This document shows positions 26,218 to 34,626 of a stretch of DNA of 51,845 nucleotides, piece after piece (the stretch's first letter is position 1; every line of letters begins with the position of its first letter). The position numbers were made by a program, and so were the translations under genes. Under the pieces are notes generated by a model. It worked only from the letters and a program-made list of their open reading frames with translations. It did not search any database and was not told the DNA's origin. This DNA comes from an uncultured Bacteroidota bacterium (GTDB lineage Bacteria > Bacteroidota > Bacteroidia > Flavobacteriales > Flavobacteriaceae), in the NCBI GenBank assembly GCA_902559035.1, contig CACEGG010000002.1:1-51845 (forward strand). The letters run 5' to 3'.

Positions 26218-27299
26218 GGAATATTTATAACTAGGTAATTAAATGTCCCCCCTCCTTGTAAGGTTGCGGCGGTAACTCTGAATGACCCTGAAGACAAATT
26301 ATCAACAAAATAAGGACCTCCATCTGTATCAGATGTAAATGTCAAAAATATTTTTGATGAAGACGTTACATTGCTATCACTAATAGTTACAGTAGCTCCA
26401 TTCCCAGAGGATATAGTTCCTGTCCCTGTAAAAATACCTAGTGAATTTAGAGCTGAATTTGCCGTATCTGCATTTGTAGCTCCAGTACCTCCATTTGCTA
26501 TTGGCAATACCCCGGTAACCTTTGCAGCTAAATCAATAGTTGCATTGGCAATCTTAGCATTTGTTACATTGGCATCAGTAATCTTAACCGTAGTTATGGC
26601 ATCATTTGCAATAGTAACTGCACCAGTATTGGCAAGCGTAACATCACCTGTAACTGATATTTGGGCTGACTTATTATCTGAATCTCCTACATAAATTTTA
26701 CCATCATCAAGCTCAGGTTTATTACTAAGATTTGTATAGTTTCCATCAAATAAGGTTGGAGTGTTGATTAAATCATCATAATTTCCAGAAATTGCAACAG
26801 TAGATAGCCCTGTGATATCGTTAGGTGCATCAATTTTATTTGCAGAAATTTTATTTCCGCTGAAAGTAATATAGCTTTGCCCTATTACGGAAAGGTTTAC
26901 GCTTGAATTTCCGGCGTATAAAGCATATGGTACGCTTAATAGTTGGGATGTTTGATTCATTGTGTAATTTATACCTCCATCTGGGTCAACTTCAACTTTC
27001 AAATAATATTCGCCACTTCCCCAGTCTATATCGTTAAAAACATCACTTGTGACGCCCTCTCCAATTATCAAAGTTACCAGGCCGTTACTGTTAGATTCGA
27101 CCGTGTGTTCTTCGGAATAAACCGACATCCCGTTACTGGAATTAAAAAGAATGCTTATTCTTAGTCCTATTTCTTGATTCTTAAGAAGGTAACCTGAAGA
27201 ATTTTTAATAATCGATTGATAGGTAAACTTTTCTGGAGCTTGTGTAAAGCCTAAAGCTCCAATTAAAAAAAATAAAAAAAAGAAACTCTTTAACCTCAT
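26214..27299 (-). CDS. Exported stalk-like protein with phage-tail/S74-like repeats
   Basis: The 361-residue protein has a signal peptide (MRLKSFFFLFFLIGALGFTQ). The N-terminal domain (about 22-140, FTYQSIIKNSSGYLLKNQEI, SQLLSVPYALYAGN) is the type that precedes S74/tail-fibre regions in many Bacteroidota surface proteins. From about 140 to 290 it has short repeats such as ITGLSTVAISG, AGAVTIANDAIT-like stretches and the VLPIANGGTGATNADTA motif typical of tail fibres. The end is a compact beta domain. It starts by an ATGA overlap with the T9SS cargo gene upstream. Probable surface structural protein; function inferred. Confidence 0.7.
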   Translation of the reverse strand: MRLKSFFFLFFLIGALGFTQAPEKFTYQSIIKNSSGYLLKNQEIGLRISILFNSSNGMSVYSEEHTVESNSNGLVTLIIGEGVTSDVFNDIDWGSGEYYLKVEVDPDGGINYTMNQTSQLLSVPYALYAGNSSVNLSVIGQSYITFSGNKISANKIDAPNDITGLSTVAISGNYDDLINTPTLFDGNYTNLSNKPELDDGKIYVGDSDNKSAQISVTGDVTLANTGAVTIANDAITTVKITDANVTNAKIANATIDLAAKVTGVLPIANGGTGATNADTANSALNSLGIFTGTGTISSGNGATVTISDSNVTSSSKIFLTFTSDTDGGPYFVDNLSSGSFRVTAATLQGGGTFNYLVINIP

Positions 27300-27781
27300 T
27301 TTTTATTAATTAAAAGTTTAAAAGTACTTAATGCTCCGCAATGGTATCCTAAAGACATAATATAAACACCACTACTGAGATTGGAGAGATTTAATTTTGT
27401 CTGATCATTTTGAATATTACCAGCATAAACATTTTTACCTAAGGCGTCGTAAATATTTAAATTAATTTCTTTTTCGTCCCAATTAATTAAGTTTATGGTG
27501 AATTGTCCATCTGATGGATTTGGAGTAGCTAAAATTTCCACTTTTTCATTTTCACCACATGGTTGTAAAAAAACCTGTTGTACTCCGTGGCTTAAAAGAA
27601 TAGATTCTCCAAACATTGAGGCTGAAGAAGAAAGTTTCTGAGATGTTAAAATTTGTCCTATACTAAAGCTAAATGAGCCTTGATTAGAAACTACACTTGA
27701 TCCGGAACTCAAAACAGATTGCTGGGAAAAGCCATAATGAGAAATAAAAATCAATACAATTGTTACAGTTTGCTTAAGCAC
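27296..27781 (-). CDS. T9SS type A sorting domain-containing protein
   Basis: The 161-aa protein has a signal peptide (MLKQTVTIVLIFISHYGFSQ), a short mature region (21-80), and a C-terminal type A sorting domain at about residues 83-161. The sorting domain is marked by ATPNPSDGQFTINL, NIYDALGKNV, LSSGVYIM and a basic KLLINKK end. Such domains direct proteins through the type IX secretion system, which links it to GldH at 22327. The mature part is only about 60 residues before the sorting domain, so the cargo is tiny. It is coupled to the stalk-like gene. Confidence 0.88.
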   Translation of the reverse strand: MLKQTVTIVLIFISHYGFSQQSVLSSGSSVVSNQGSFSFSIGQILTSQKLSSSASMFGESILLSHGVQQVFLQPCGENEKVEILATPNPSDGQFTINLINWDEKEINLNIYDALGKNVYAGNIQNDQTKLNLSNLSSGVYIMSLGYHCGALSTFKLLINKK

Positions 27782-27803
27782 ATATTAAAATTAGTACTTT
27801 TTT

Positions 27804-28265
27804 TTAAATACTATAAGGAAGTGAAGAATGGTGTAAATTAATTTTTAAACATTGTTTAGGGTCTAAAAAATATCCAAAAGTGTATTCGACTTTAACTACA
27901 TTTCCGTTAAGCTCAGTAAAAAAATAATTCCCCATAGCAATAGCGGTATTTTCGTTTAAAACAACTGAAGCATTCTCAAACCGAACATTTATCCAAGGTT
28001 GAAGCGCGAAGCCACTATCCTCTGAAAAATTCTCATCACCTCCAATAAAATATGATTTAGCTCCTTCAAAAGAAAGCCTAAATTGACTCTCTTTTGCTTT
28101 GGTAGGCTTAAATAAAACTATACCATTATCGTATCCATAAAGTCTTTTAATCATTTGGCTGGCTTCATTTTCACAAGCCTCAAAGTTTCCCTTAAGACTC
28201 CCTAATTTAACCAAATTGGCCCCCCAATCTTTTTGTATGTTTTCAACTTCTTTTAACGAAATCAT
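27804..28265 (-). CDS. Hypothetical protein, NTF2/SnoaL-like fold
   Basis: The 153-residue protein has no signal peptide. Its opening helix, SLKEVENIQKDWGANLVKLG, is followed by YDNGIVLFKPTKAKESQFRLS, YFIGGDENFSEDSGFALQPW, and a four-strand end (VVLNENTAIAMGNYFFTELNGN, VKVEYTFGYFLDP). The overall plan resembles NTF2-like/SnoaL proteins, and the closest relatives are sometimes labelled phosphoribosyl-AMP cyclohydrolase, which I do not accept. No catalytic residues are obvious. It ends 22 bases before the T9SS cargo gene. A moderate-confidence real gene with unknown role. Confidence 0.65.
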   Translation of the reverse strand: MISLKEVENIQKDWGANLVKLGSLKGNFEACENEASQMIKRLYGYDNGIVLFKPTKAKESQFRLSFEGAKSYFIGGDENFSEDSGFALQPWINVRFENASVVLNENTAIAMGNYFFTELNGNVVKVEYTFGYFLDPKQCLKINLHHSSLPYSI

Positions 28266-28299
28266 TTTTTAATTTTTATTATCTACACAAATTTAATTA

Positions 28300-28328
28300 T
28301 TTGCTTTTTAATTAATGTTATAGATTTA
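28300..28328 (+). promoter_or_regulatory. Putative promoter, TTTG (-33) and TAGATTTA (-7)
   Basis: TTTG at 28300-28303 and TAGATTTA at 28321-28328 are separated by 17 bp, a good fit to the Bacteroidota consensus TTTG-N17-23-TAnnTTTR. The ATG of the hydrolase gene is at 28346, giving a leader of about 10 bases. Confidence 0.6.
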
Positions 28329-28345
28329 CAAATTAAATTATCCCA

Positions 28346-29005
28346 ATGAATAAAAACTTTCTAGATGTCACAAAAAGAGCCAAGTATTATCAAATTGGAG
28401 AAGCAAATTCTTCAATTAAAAAAGTCTGGATGGTTTTCCATGGTTATGCGATGTTAAGTGAATTTTTTATTAAAAAATTTAATGTATTAAATGATGGTGA
28501 AACATTAATAGTGGCTCCTGAAGCTTTAAATAGATTTTACATTACTGAAAATTTTAGCCGTGTTGGGGCTAGCTGGATGACAAAAGAAGACCGTGAAAAT
28601 GATATTTTAGAAAATAACAGATATATCGAATCGCTTTACCAAAAAATAGTAGAACAAATTGGTCATTTAAATTTTGAACTCAATGTTCTTGGGTTTTCTC
28701 AAGGAAGTCCAACGGGGTGCCGTTGGGTTTTTTCATCCCAAATAAATGTCAAAAACCTATTAATTTGGGCAGGAGATATTCCTAAAGATACTCTAATCGA
28801 AAAAAATAAGTCTAAATGGTCGGACTTAAATACTTATTTAGTTATGGGTAAAAAAGATCAGTTAATAACAAAAGAGCTTAGTGATAAATTTGAGAAAATA
28901 ATATCAGATTATGGATTAGATTATAGTCTTATTAGTTACGACGGTGATCATAGAATTTTCCCAGATGTTTTAAAAAGCATATCCAATAATTTTAAGAATG
29001 ACTAA
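28346..29005 (+). CDS. Alpha/beta hydrolase (phospholipase/carboxylesterase family)
   Basis: The 219-residue protein has the motifs VWMVFHGYAM (oxyanion region), LIVAPEALNRFY, ASWMTKEDRENDI, and the nucleophile elbow GFSQGS (Ser118). The acid is in YLVMGKKDQLI and the base is His in DGDHRIFPD. This matches the phospholipase/carboxylesterase branch of alpha/beta hydrolases. No signal peptide is visible, so it is cytoplasmic. It shares 8 bases with the following DinB gene, so the two are translationally coupled. Confidence 0.9.
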   Translation: MNKNFLDVTKRAKYYQIGEANSSIKKVWMVFHGYAMLSEFFIKKFNVLNDGETLIVAPEALNRFYITENFSRVGASWMTKEDRENDILENNRYIESLYQKIVEQIGHLNFELNVLGFSQGSPTGCRWVFSSQINVKNLLIWAGDIPKDTLIEKNKSKWSDLNTYLVMGKKDQLITKELSDKFEKIISDYGLDYSLISYDGDHRIFPDVLKSISNNFKND

Positions 29006-29522
29006 TCAAGAAAAATTAAAAAATTTAGACAACGTAACTTTTAAGCTTTTAGATAAACTTGAAGAATTTCCAAAAGATAAATTATCTTTTTGTGATGAGA
29101 AGTGGTCAGTTTTACAAATTATGTATCACATATGGCTTGCTGAAATTTCTTCTGAAAAATATATCCGAACTAAAATACAATACCCTGAAACTATTATAAA
29201 AACACCTGTTTCATCATATATAAAAGCTTTTTTGACTAAGTATTTTCTTTTGTTAGGGTATAGTATTAATGCGCCGAAAGTAACAGCAGAGTTTCCAAAA
29301 GAAATAATTTTAAAAGAGCTTAAAAAAAACTGGATAAATTCAAGATCTTCTTTTTCAAAACTAATTGTAGAGCTTGATCAAAAGAATCTTTCAGAAAAAG
29401 CCATTTTTAGACATCCGCTAATGGGTAGAATCAATCTGTCTTTAACGTTGTATTTTTTTGAAATACACATTAATCATCACTTAAAGCAAATCAATAAAAG
29501 GTTGAGCGCTAATCTTATTTAG
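28998..29522 (+). CDS. DinB family protein
   Basis: The 174-aa protein matches the DinB/DUF1569 four-helix bundle. KWSVLQIMYHIWLAEISSEKYIRTK near the start and FEIHINHHLKQINK at the end supply the three histidines expected for metal binding. DinB proteins in Bacteroidota are usually of unknown or stress-related function; a few act as thiol-dependent transferases or hydrolases. The start overlaps the preceding hydrolase gene by eight bases. Its end overlaps the convergent M28 gene by eight bases. Confidence 0.88.
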   Translation: MTNQEKLKNLDNVTFKLLDKLEEFPKDKLSFCDEKWSVLQIMYHIWLAEISSEKYIRTKIQYPETIIKTPVSSYIKAFLTKYFLLLGYSINAPKVTAEFPKEIILKELKKNWINSRSSFSKLIVELDQKNLSEKAIFRHPLMGRINLSLTLYFFEIHINHHLKQINKRLSANLI

Positions 29523-31080
29523 AACCTGTTCCGTCTCTGTTTGGTTTTCTTATTGATGGCCATCCTCTTGATCTCATCATTTTTCCAGTCCTAGGATTTT
29601 TAACTCTTTCAGGCATTACTCTTTTTTCTCTTGAGGCTCTATCCTCATCTTCACTAGCCTTATATGCAAGAATAGCAGTTAAAATAACATTGTTTCTCAA
29701 ATCATCGAATACAATCTTATCATGGGTATCTAGATTAGTATGCCAGGTATAGTTCCAATAAGCCCAATCCAAAGCGCTTAAGTTAAATGCTGGAACTCCA
29801 GCAGCAACAAACGAAGCATGATCTGTTCCTCCGCCACCTGGATTTCCAGGGAAATCAGTTTTAATGTGCTTTTTAACATCCTGAGGAACTTCAGAAAGCC
29901 AATCAGAAAGATAATCGTAGGAGTTTAAAAACCCTTGTCCATTAATGCTAACCACTCTTCCCGTTCCATTATCTTGGTTAAAAACCGCTTGAGTATTTTC
30001 AACAATTTTTGGGAAATCCTCTACAAAAGCTCTTGAACCGTTAAGCCCTTGTTCCTCACTTCCCCAATGACCAACCATAATAGTTCTTTTTGGATTTGGA
30101 TAAATCTTCTTCAAAATTCTCATTGCCTCCATCATCACAAGAGAGCCTGTCCCATTATCAGTTGTACCTTGTCCTCCATCCCATGAATCAAAATGTGCCG
30201 AAAGAATAACATATTCCTCTGGCTTTTCAACCCCTTTTATTTGTGCAATGGTATTGAATGTTGGCACATCACCTAAATCCTTTGAAGTTGATATGATTTT
30301 AACCTTTGGAGTTGTTCCTTTTTCGACCATTCTATATAACATTGTGTAATCTTCAAGATTCAGATCTACATTAGGAATTTTTTCAGTTCTTGCGCTAAAA
30401 ATTTTATTTGCTCCAAACGCTTTTGACCAATAACTTGAAATTAAACCAACTGCTCCAGCATCTTCAAAAGCTTGATTTATATCTCTATATCCGTATCCGG
30501 TTTTTCTAAAATTTGCAAACCATTTTTCAGCCATTTTATCGCGGTCCTCTTTCATTTTTTCAAAAGATTCAGGTGTAGCGTATTCTTCCCACTGATAATC
30601 AGGCCTTCCTGTTATTTGATTTTGACTAACCAATACAAATTTACCCTTGATAGTCTTTAACCATTTATCAAATTCAGCTTTATCTTGAATTTCTGGTACT
30701 TTCACAACTTCAGCGGTCACACCTCTTTTGGATGTTGATGGACTCCAAGCTAGTTGTCTCCCTGCTAGAGTTCTAACCCTTGGCTCTAACATGTCAATAT
30801 GTGTAATTCCTCTTTCCCATCCTCTCCAAACTCCCCATTGGTGAAGTCGAGCAGGCATTCCCCATTTTTCATATTTTTTTACAGCCCAGTCATGAGCGTT
30901 TTTCATTTGTGGTGTCCCGACTAATCTAGGGCCTATCAAATCAAAAAGTTCATGGGCTAACTGTTCAAGTTGAGAGTTATCAGTTGCTTCTTCAATAATC
31001 TGATCAACAGTTTCAGATTGATAATAAGAATATGTATTAACTGATATAAAAAATAAAAAGAGTGTTAAAAATTTTTTCAT
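29515..31080 (-). CDS. Exported M28 family metallopeptidase, PA-domain type
   Basis: The 521-residue protein has a signal peptide (KKFLTLFLFFISVNTYSYY). A protease-associated insert spans about residues 130-265. The M28 zinc ligands are visible: SAHFDSWDGGQGTTDNGTG (His, Asp), HWGSEEQGLNGS (Glu, Glu), FNQDNGTG (Asp) and WHTNLDTHDKI (His). It should be an aminopeptidase in the periplasm. The basic tail is RVKNPRTGKMMRSRGWPSIR. A second M28 protein lies at 43967. It converges on the DinB gene. Confidence 0.95.
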   Translation of the reverse strand: MKKFLTLFLFFISVNTYSYYQSETVDQIIEEATDNSQLEQLAHELFDLIGPRLVGTPQMKNAHDWAVKKYEKWGMPARLHQWGVWRGWERGITHIDMLEPRVRTLAGRQLAWSPSTSKRGVTAEVVKVPEIQDKAEFDKWLKTIKGKFVLVSQNQITGRPDYQWEEYATPESFEKMKEDRDKMAEKWFANFRKTGYGYRDINQAFEDAGAVGLISSYWSKAFGANKIFSARTEKIPNVDLNLEDYTMLYRMVEKGTTPKVKIISTSKDLGDVPTFNTIAQIKGVEKPEEYVILSAHFDSWDGGQGTTDNGTGSLVMMEAMRILKKIYPNPKRTIMVGHWGSEEQGLNGSRAFVEDFPKIVENTQAVFNQDNGTGRVVSINGQGFLNSYDYLSDWLSEVPQDVKKHIKTDFPGNPGGGGTDHASFVAAGVPAFNLSALDWAYWNYTWHTNLDTHDKIVFDDLRNNVILTAILAYKASEDEDRASREKRVMPERVKNPRTGKMMRSRGWPSIRKPNRDGTGSK

Positions 31081-31098
31081 AATGGAGCTTTTATATTA

Positions 31099-31106
31099 TA
31101 AATTTA
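31099..31106 (+). promoter_or_regulatory. Putative -7 element TAAATTTA
   Basis: TAAATTTA fits TAnnTTTR and ends 12 bases before the TTG start codon at 31119. It supports transcription of the hydrolase gene from within the divergent gap. Confidence 0.45.
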
Positions 31107-31118
31107 CAAAAAATAGAT

Positions 31119-31976
31119 TTGGAAATACTGAAAAACATAGTTCTTGAAAAAGAAGGCTTTAAACCTATTTTAATGGATTTTTTTTATAAAAAATCTATAC
31201 AGAATATGCCCATAGTAATTTTTTGCCATGGTTATAAGGGTTTTAAAGATTGGGGGGCATGGGATTTAGTAGGTAAAAAATTTGCTAATAATAATTTTTT
31301 CTTCATAAAATTTAACTTTTCTCACAATGGCGGAACCGTAGAAACCCCAATTGATTTTCCTGATCTTGAGGCTTTTGGAAATAATAATTTTAGTCACGAA
31401 CTGAATGATTTAGAAAGAGTTCTGGATTTTATTTCATGTGAAAAATCAGTTTTTAAAAATATTGACTTAAATAATATTTTTTTAATTGGACACAGTAGAG
31501 GTGGAGGAACTTGCGCTATTAAAGCTGCTGAAAATAAAAACATAAAAGGACTAATTTCTTGGGCTGGAGTAAGTGACTTTGAAAGTCGTTTTAATATCGG
31601 TTCTAAAGAATTTAAAAAATGGAAATCAAGTGGGGTTAAATTTGTTGAAAATGGCAGAACAAAACAGAAAATGCCACATTATTTTCAGTTTTATTTAGAT
31701 TTTAAAAATAATGCCAAAAGGTTTGATGTAAAATCTGCAGTTAATATGCTGAAAATTCCTTACCTGATTATTCACGGAGACAAAGACAAAGCTGTAAAAA
31801 TTAATGAAGGATACGATCTTCATTCATGGAATAAAAACAATAAGCTAATTATAATAAAAAACGGAGAACACACTTTTGGGTCAAAACATCCGTGGGAGGA
31901 AAACATTTTACCTAAAGATCTACAAAGCGTGGTAAGCCAATCAATTGATTATATAAATTCTTATTTAAACTTTTAA
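31119..31976 (+). CDS. Alpha/beta hydrolase (dienelactone/prolyl-oligopeptidase type)
   Basis: The 285-aa protein has the motifs VIFCHGYKGFKDWG and a nucleophile elbow GHSRGG (Ser126), with the acid in IIHGDKDKAV and the base His in NGEHTFG. The frame is read from TTG at 31119, because no in-frame ATG lies upstream and the fold would otherwise lose its first strand; a later ATG at 31173 would remove that strand. No signal peptide is seen, so it is cytoplasmic. Its end overlaps the convergent TIM-barrel gene by 12 bases. The substrate is unknown. Confidence 0.85.
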   Translation: MEILKNIVLEKEGFKPILMDFFYKKSIQNMPIVIFCHGYKGFKDWGAWDLVGKKFANNNFFFIKFNFSHNGGTVETPIDFPDLEAFGNNNFSHELNDLERVLDFISCEKSVFKNIDLNNIFLIGHSRGGGTCAIKAAENKNIKGLISWAGVSDFESRFNIGSKEFKKWKSSGVKFVENGRTKQKMPHYFQFYLDFKNNAKRFDVKSAVNMLKIPYLIIHGDKDKAVKINEGYDLHSWNKNNKLIIIKNGEHTFGSKHPWEENILPKDLQSVVSQSIDYINSYLNF

Positions 31977-32825
31977 GGCAGACATGTAATTATAATTGTC
32001 TTTTGCTGATTCTAATTGTGAAGTCCCTGTATAGGCTTCCTGCTCAACTATAAAAAATTTAAGTCCTTTTTCTTTACCATAAGCTAAAATAGAAGGGAAA
32101 TCTATAGAACCTCTTCCAAGAGTGCATGACTCGTATTTATTGTTAGGCAATTCTTTATAGTCTTTGACATGACTGTGGGTAAATCTACCTGGATATTTAT
32201 CAAACCACAATTTTGGGTCTTCACCAGAAGCTACAACCCAATAAATATCCATTTCAAAATCTACCAAATTTTTATCTGTGCCACTCATTAAAATATCTTG
32301 CAAATAGACACCCTCTATTTTCTTAAAAGAGTAATCATGATTATGATAAGCGAATTTGATTCCAGATTCTTTTGCAATTTGTCCGCACTTATTAAAAGTT
32401 TCTGCAATTTGCTGGAATCCGGCTATGGATCGTTCACCATCTGCCCATGGACATATTAAATAATCTATCCCTACTTCAGCTGCTTGATTGCACTTAGTTT
32501 TAAAGCTTTCTAAATTATTAGTGTCTCCACAATGGCTTGCTATCATTTTTAGACCTAAAGTATCTAAGTATTTTTTGAATTCTATATTACTCATCCCCCA
32601 AAAAAGTCCGAGATCACCCTCATAACCTTCAATATATTTATAGCCGAATGAGGCTACTTTAGTCAAAGTTTCTTTAGGGTTTTTTATCATCTCATCCCTT
32701 AAGGAATATAATTGAATTCCTACCTTATTTTTTGAGGGCAGATTATTACATGAGCTTAAAGACATAGGGGCTAAGATTGAAGTGGTTAATAAGGAGCTTT
32801 TTAAAACAAATTCTCTTCTTTTCAT
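31965..32825 (-). CDS. Exported sugar phosphate isomerase/epimerase (TIM barrel)
   Basis: The 286-residue protein begins MKRREFVLKSSLLTTS with a twin-arginine-like RR at residues 3-4 and a lipobox at SSC26. It therefore appears to be exported as a lipoprotein. The TIM-barrel body has metal-ligand motifs FAYHNHDYSF (His, Glu-type), DFEMDIYW (Glu, Asp), RFTHSHVKDYK (His) and FFIVEQEAY (Glu). These are hallmarks of the AP_endonuc_2 family of sugar isomerases and epimerases. Such exported members act on oligosaccharide- or sugar-derived acids outside the cytoplasm, by inference. Confidence 0.88.
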   Translation of the reverse strand: MKRREFVLKSSLLTTSILAPMSLSSCNNLPSKNKVGIQLYSLRDEMIKNPKETLTKVASFGYKYIEGYEGDLGLFWGMSNIEFKKYLDTLGLKMIASHCGDTNNLESFKTKCNQAAEVGIDYLICPWADGERSIAGFQQIAETFNKCGQIAKESGIKFAYHNHDYSFKKIEGVYLQDILMSGTDKNLVDFEMDIYWVVASGEDPKLWFDKYPGRFTHSHVKDYKELPNNKYESCTLGRGSIDFPSILAYGKEKGLKFFIVEQEAYTGTSQLESAKDNYNYMSALKV

Positions 32826-32905
32826 TGATTTTTATTTGTTAGATTACAAGAATATTAAATTAGGATAAATTATTGAATCTTTAAAATTGGATTAGTATGT
32901 TTTAG

Positions 32906-32913
32906 TACCTTTA
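32906..32913 (+). promoter_or_regulatory. Putative -7 element TACCTTTA
   Basis: TACCTTTA matches TAnnTTTR and lies 18 bases before the ATG at 32932. The leader is A-rich (gaaaaaaaagaaaa), which is common before flavobacterial genes that lack a Shine-Dalgarno sequence. Confidence 0.5.
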
Positions 32914-32931
32914 GAAAAAAAAGAAAATATT

Positions 32932-33501
32932 ATGAAAAAGTTCTCACTATTATTTACGCTATTATTACTTGTATCATGCAACAATACTGCAGTTCAAAAA
33001 GTTGCAGATTCAATCACCCCTGATGCTGAAATTGTTGAAGTTGAGATTAACAATCCTGCCGGCTATTTGTCAACAACTGAAGGTAAATTTAATGCCTTTG
33101 ATGGTGCTCTGGAAAATTTAGAGATCTGGGATGCTTATATTGATGCACACAACAATAGAGATTTAGATGTTATTCGTGAAATGAATGCAGACTCAACTAA
33201 ACAATTCGGAGCTTTTAAGGTTTACGATGCCAAAGGCGGTGTAGTTGATGGCCCTGATAATCATATTAAAAGATTAAGCGGATGGTTTGAAGCTGAGGAT
33301 CCGAAATGGAACACTTTCTTTTCTTATACTATGAAAGTTGAGGGTCAGGTTGGAGAGTGGGTGATTTCTGGACACTCTTTAACAACAAGTGTTGATGGTA
33401 AAGAGAAAACTACATACGATTTAGCGGATGCATATATAGAAGATGGAAAAATTGGAGCCTTTTGGATTTATTCAAGAGATGCTGTGCCACCTTCTGAATA
33501 A
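32932..33501 (+). CDS. NTF2-like/SnoaL-type lipoprotein
   Basis: The 189-residue protein starts MKKFSLLFTLLLLVSCNN, a lipoprotein signal with Cys16. From about residue 60 the body has the NTF2-like plan: helix (NLEIWDAYIDAHNNRDLDVIREM), a central sheet (FFSYTMKVEGQVGEWVISGHSLTT) and the closing segment DLADAYIEDGKIGAFWIYSRD. The function is unknown; the fold often makes binding pockets or small-molecule enzymes. A terminator at 33523-33552 follows directly. Confidence 0.85.
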   Translation: MKKFSLLFTLLLLVSCNNTAVQKVADSITPDAEIVEVEINNPAGYLSTTEGKFNAFDGALENLEIWDAYIDAHNNRDLDVIREMNADSTKQFGAFKVYDAKGGVVDGPDNHIKRLSGWFEAEDPKWNTFFSYTMKVEGQVGEWVISGHSLTTSVDGKEKTTYDLADAYIEDGKIGAFWIYSRDAVPPSE

Positions 33502-33522
33502 GTCTTTTCGTTTTATTGAATA

Positions 33523-33552
33523 AAAAAACCCTGGCAAAAACCAGGGTTTTTT
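33523..33552. terminator. Bidirectional rho-independent terminator
   Basis: A 12-bp perfect stem (aaaaaaccctgg at 33523-33534 and its complement at 33541-33552) surrounds the loop caaaaa. The T-run on each strand makes it able to stop both the plus-strand lipoprotein gene and the convergent membrane-protein gene. Confidence 0.92.
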
Positions 33553-33571
33553 GTTAATTCTATTTGGTTAT

Positions 33572-34345
33572 TTAACTTGATTTGAAAGGAAGATAAGGGC
33601 TTTTTATCCAGTTAAATAAAGAGCTTAAAATGCCGTAAAAGAAGTGGTAGAAAGCAAGGGCAACATACAGTTGAGCCAAAATAATTACAACTTGTACAAA
33701 CTCCCATCCCAGAACCACAACACTATCAAGATTATAGCCTGAAACTTCTCCACCAGTAACAGTCCAGTTGAAAAAATCTGCTATAAATCCTCCCACAAAC
33801 TCTAATCCCAACATACCCATGAATGCTGCCATGGCATCAACAGGCAAGGCGTATGAATATGAAAAACTATCATAAAGCTCAGCACTGATAGACATCCCGT
33901 CAGATCCTAAAACCCATCCAACTGTGGAACAAATTGCGCCGAATAATGCTGCCAATGCAGTAATATGTCCAAGAGCTTTTATATTGGCTACTATAAAATC
34001 TTTAAAGAAGAAATCTACCATCGAGTTTTTAGAAGCTGCCAAAGAATCTCCTGCGGATCTAACTACTTGAGCTATAGGAAATGCTGCATAAATTAGGATT
34101 ACAGTACAAAGTGCTGCTGCTAATTTTCCAACACCCTCAGCGCTATTTAAAGCATCTCCTCCTGCTTTAATAACGGATAAGAGCATTCCTACAAGAACTA
34201 CTAGTGCCCCAACTCTAAATATCTTGCCAGTCCAGTCACTTACTGAGCCTTCTGAGTTATCCATCATTTCATTGAAGCAATTCTTTGGAAGTTTTTGATT
34301 AACCGTTTGAGGGAAATCAAGAATAAAATTGATAATTTTTTCCAT
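33572..34345 (-). CDS. Hypothetical multi-pass membrane protein
   Basis: I do not recognise a family. The start is placed at the ATG at 34345, which gives 257 residues. The open frame continues to a TTG at 34378, but that puts the coding region through a TACTTTGA sequence at 34369-34375 that resembles a -7 element. The protein has five to six hydrophobic stretches, including VGALVVLVGMLLSVI, LAAALCTVILIYAAFPIA, ITALAALFGAICSTVGWVLG and VVIILAQLYVALAFYHFF. It also has Ala/Ser-rich segments. It lies between the bidirectional terminator and the tRNA island and may be a stress-linked membrane protein, with no direct evidence. Confidence 0.75.
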   Translation of the reverse strand: MEKIINFILDFPQTVNQKLPKNCFNEMMDNSEGSVSDWTGKIFRVGALVVLVGMLLSVIKAGGDALNSAEGVGKLAAALCTVILIYAAFPIAQVVRSAGDSLAASKNSMVDFFFKDFIVANIKALGHITALAALFGAICSTVGWVLGSDGMSISAELYDSFSYSYALPVDAMAAFMGMLGLEFVGGFIADFFNWTVTGGEVSGYNLDSVVVLGWEFVQVVIILAQLYVALAFYHFFYGILSSLFNWIKSPYLPFKSS

Positions 34346-34552
34346 AATATATTGTTTTAGTATAAAATCAAAGTACAATAAATTTTATAATTAATTGAAA
34401 ATCTGATTATTAACTTATTATTTTGTTATGAACTTTTTAAGTCTTTTCTTCTCTTTTCTTGAAAGACTTATGGATACAAAAAAGTTTAAGAAGGCTGATG
34501 AAAAAATATTTATTATTAGTAGATTTGTCGATCATTATAATAATAATGAAAA
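34346..34552. other. Intergenic, membrane-protein promoter to tRNA
   Basis: It contains the presumed promoter of the divergent membrane-protein gene and the upstream region of the tRNA. A 44-codon frame from ATG 34428 runs into the tRNA and stops at TAG 34560-34562. I do not consider it a gene. No clear TAnnTTTG element for the tRNA is visible in the AT-rich stretch just before it. Confidence 0.4.
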
Positions 34553-34626
34553 GGTCCTATAGCTCAGTTGGTTAGAGTAGCTGACTCATAATCAGTTGGT
34601 CCCTGGTTCGAGCCCAGGTGGGACCA
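34553..34626 (+). tRNA. tRNA with anticodon CAU (Met or lysidine-type Ile)
   Basis: The 74-nt gene folds as a standard cloverleaf. The acceptor strands are GGTCCTA (34553-34559) and TGGGACC (34619-34625), with discriminator A at 34626. The anticodon arm has the 7-nt loop ctCATaa, with anticodon CAT at 34587-34589. The T-arm is CTGGTTCGAGCCCAG-like, with the conserved GGTTCGA. The CCA end is not encoded. The CAU anticodon fits elongator Met or Ile2 (with lysidine), and I cannot choose between them from the sequence alone. Its 3' end is the left border of the direct repeat of the island. Confidence 0.95.

Noticed and set aside
26214-27299. Tail-fibre-like motif as a sign of a prophage
   Set aside because: The protein has a bacterial signal peptide and no other phage gene is near. 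It fits surface proteins of Bacteroidota better.
27804-28265. Label as phosphoribosyl-AMP cyclohydrolase
   Set aside because: The HisI cysteine and metal motifs are missing. The sequence looks NTF2-like.
34428-34562. 44-codon frame that ends inside the tRNA
   Set aside because: The stop TAG lies in the tRNA acceptor region, so the frame would need to share sequence with a structural RNA. It has no family and no clear promoter.
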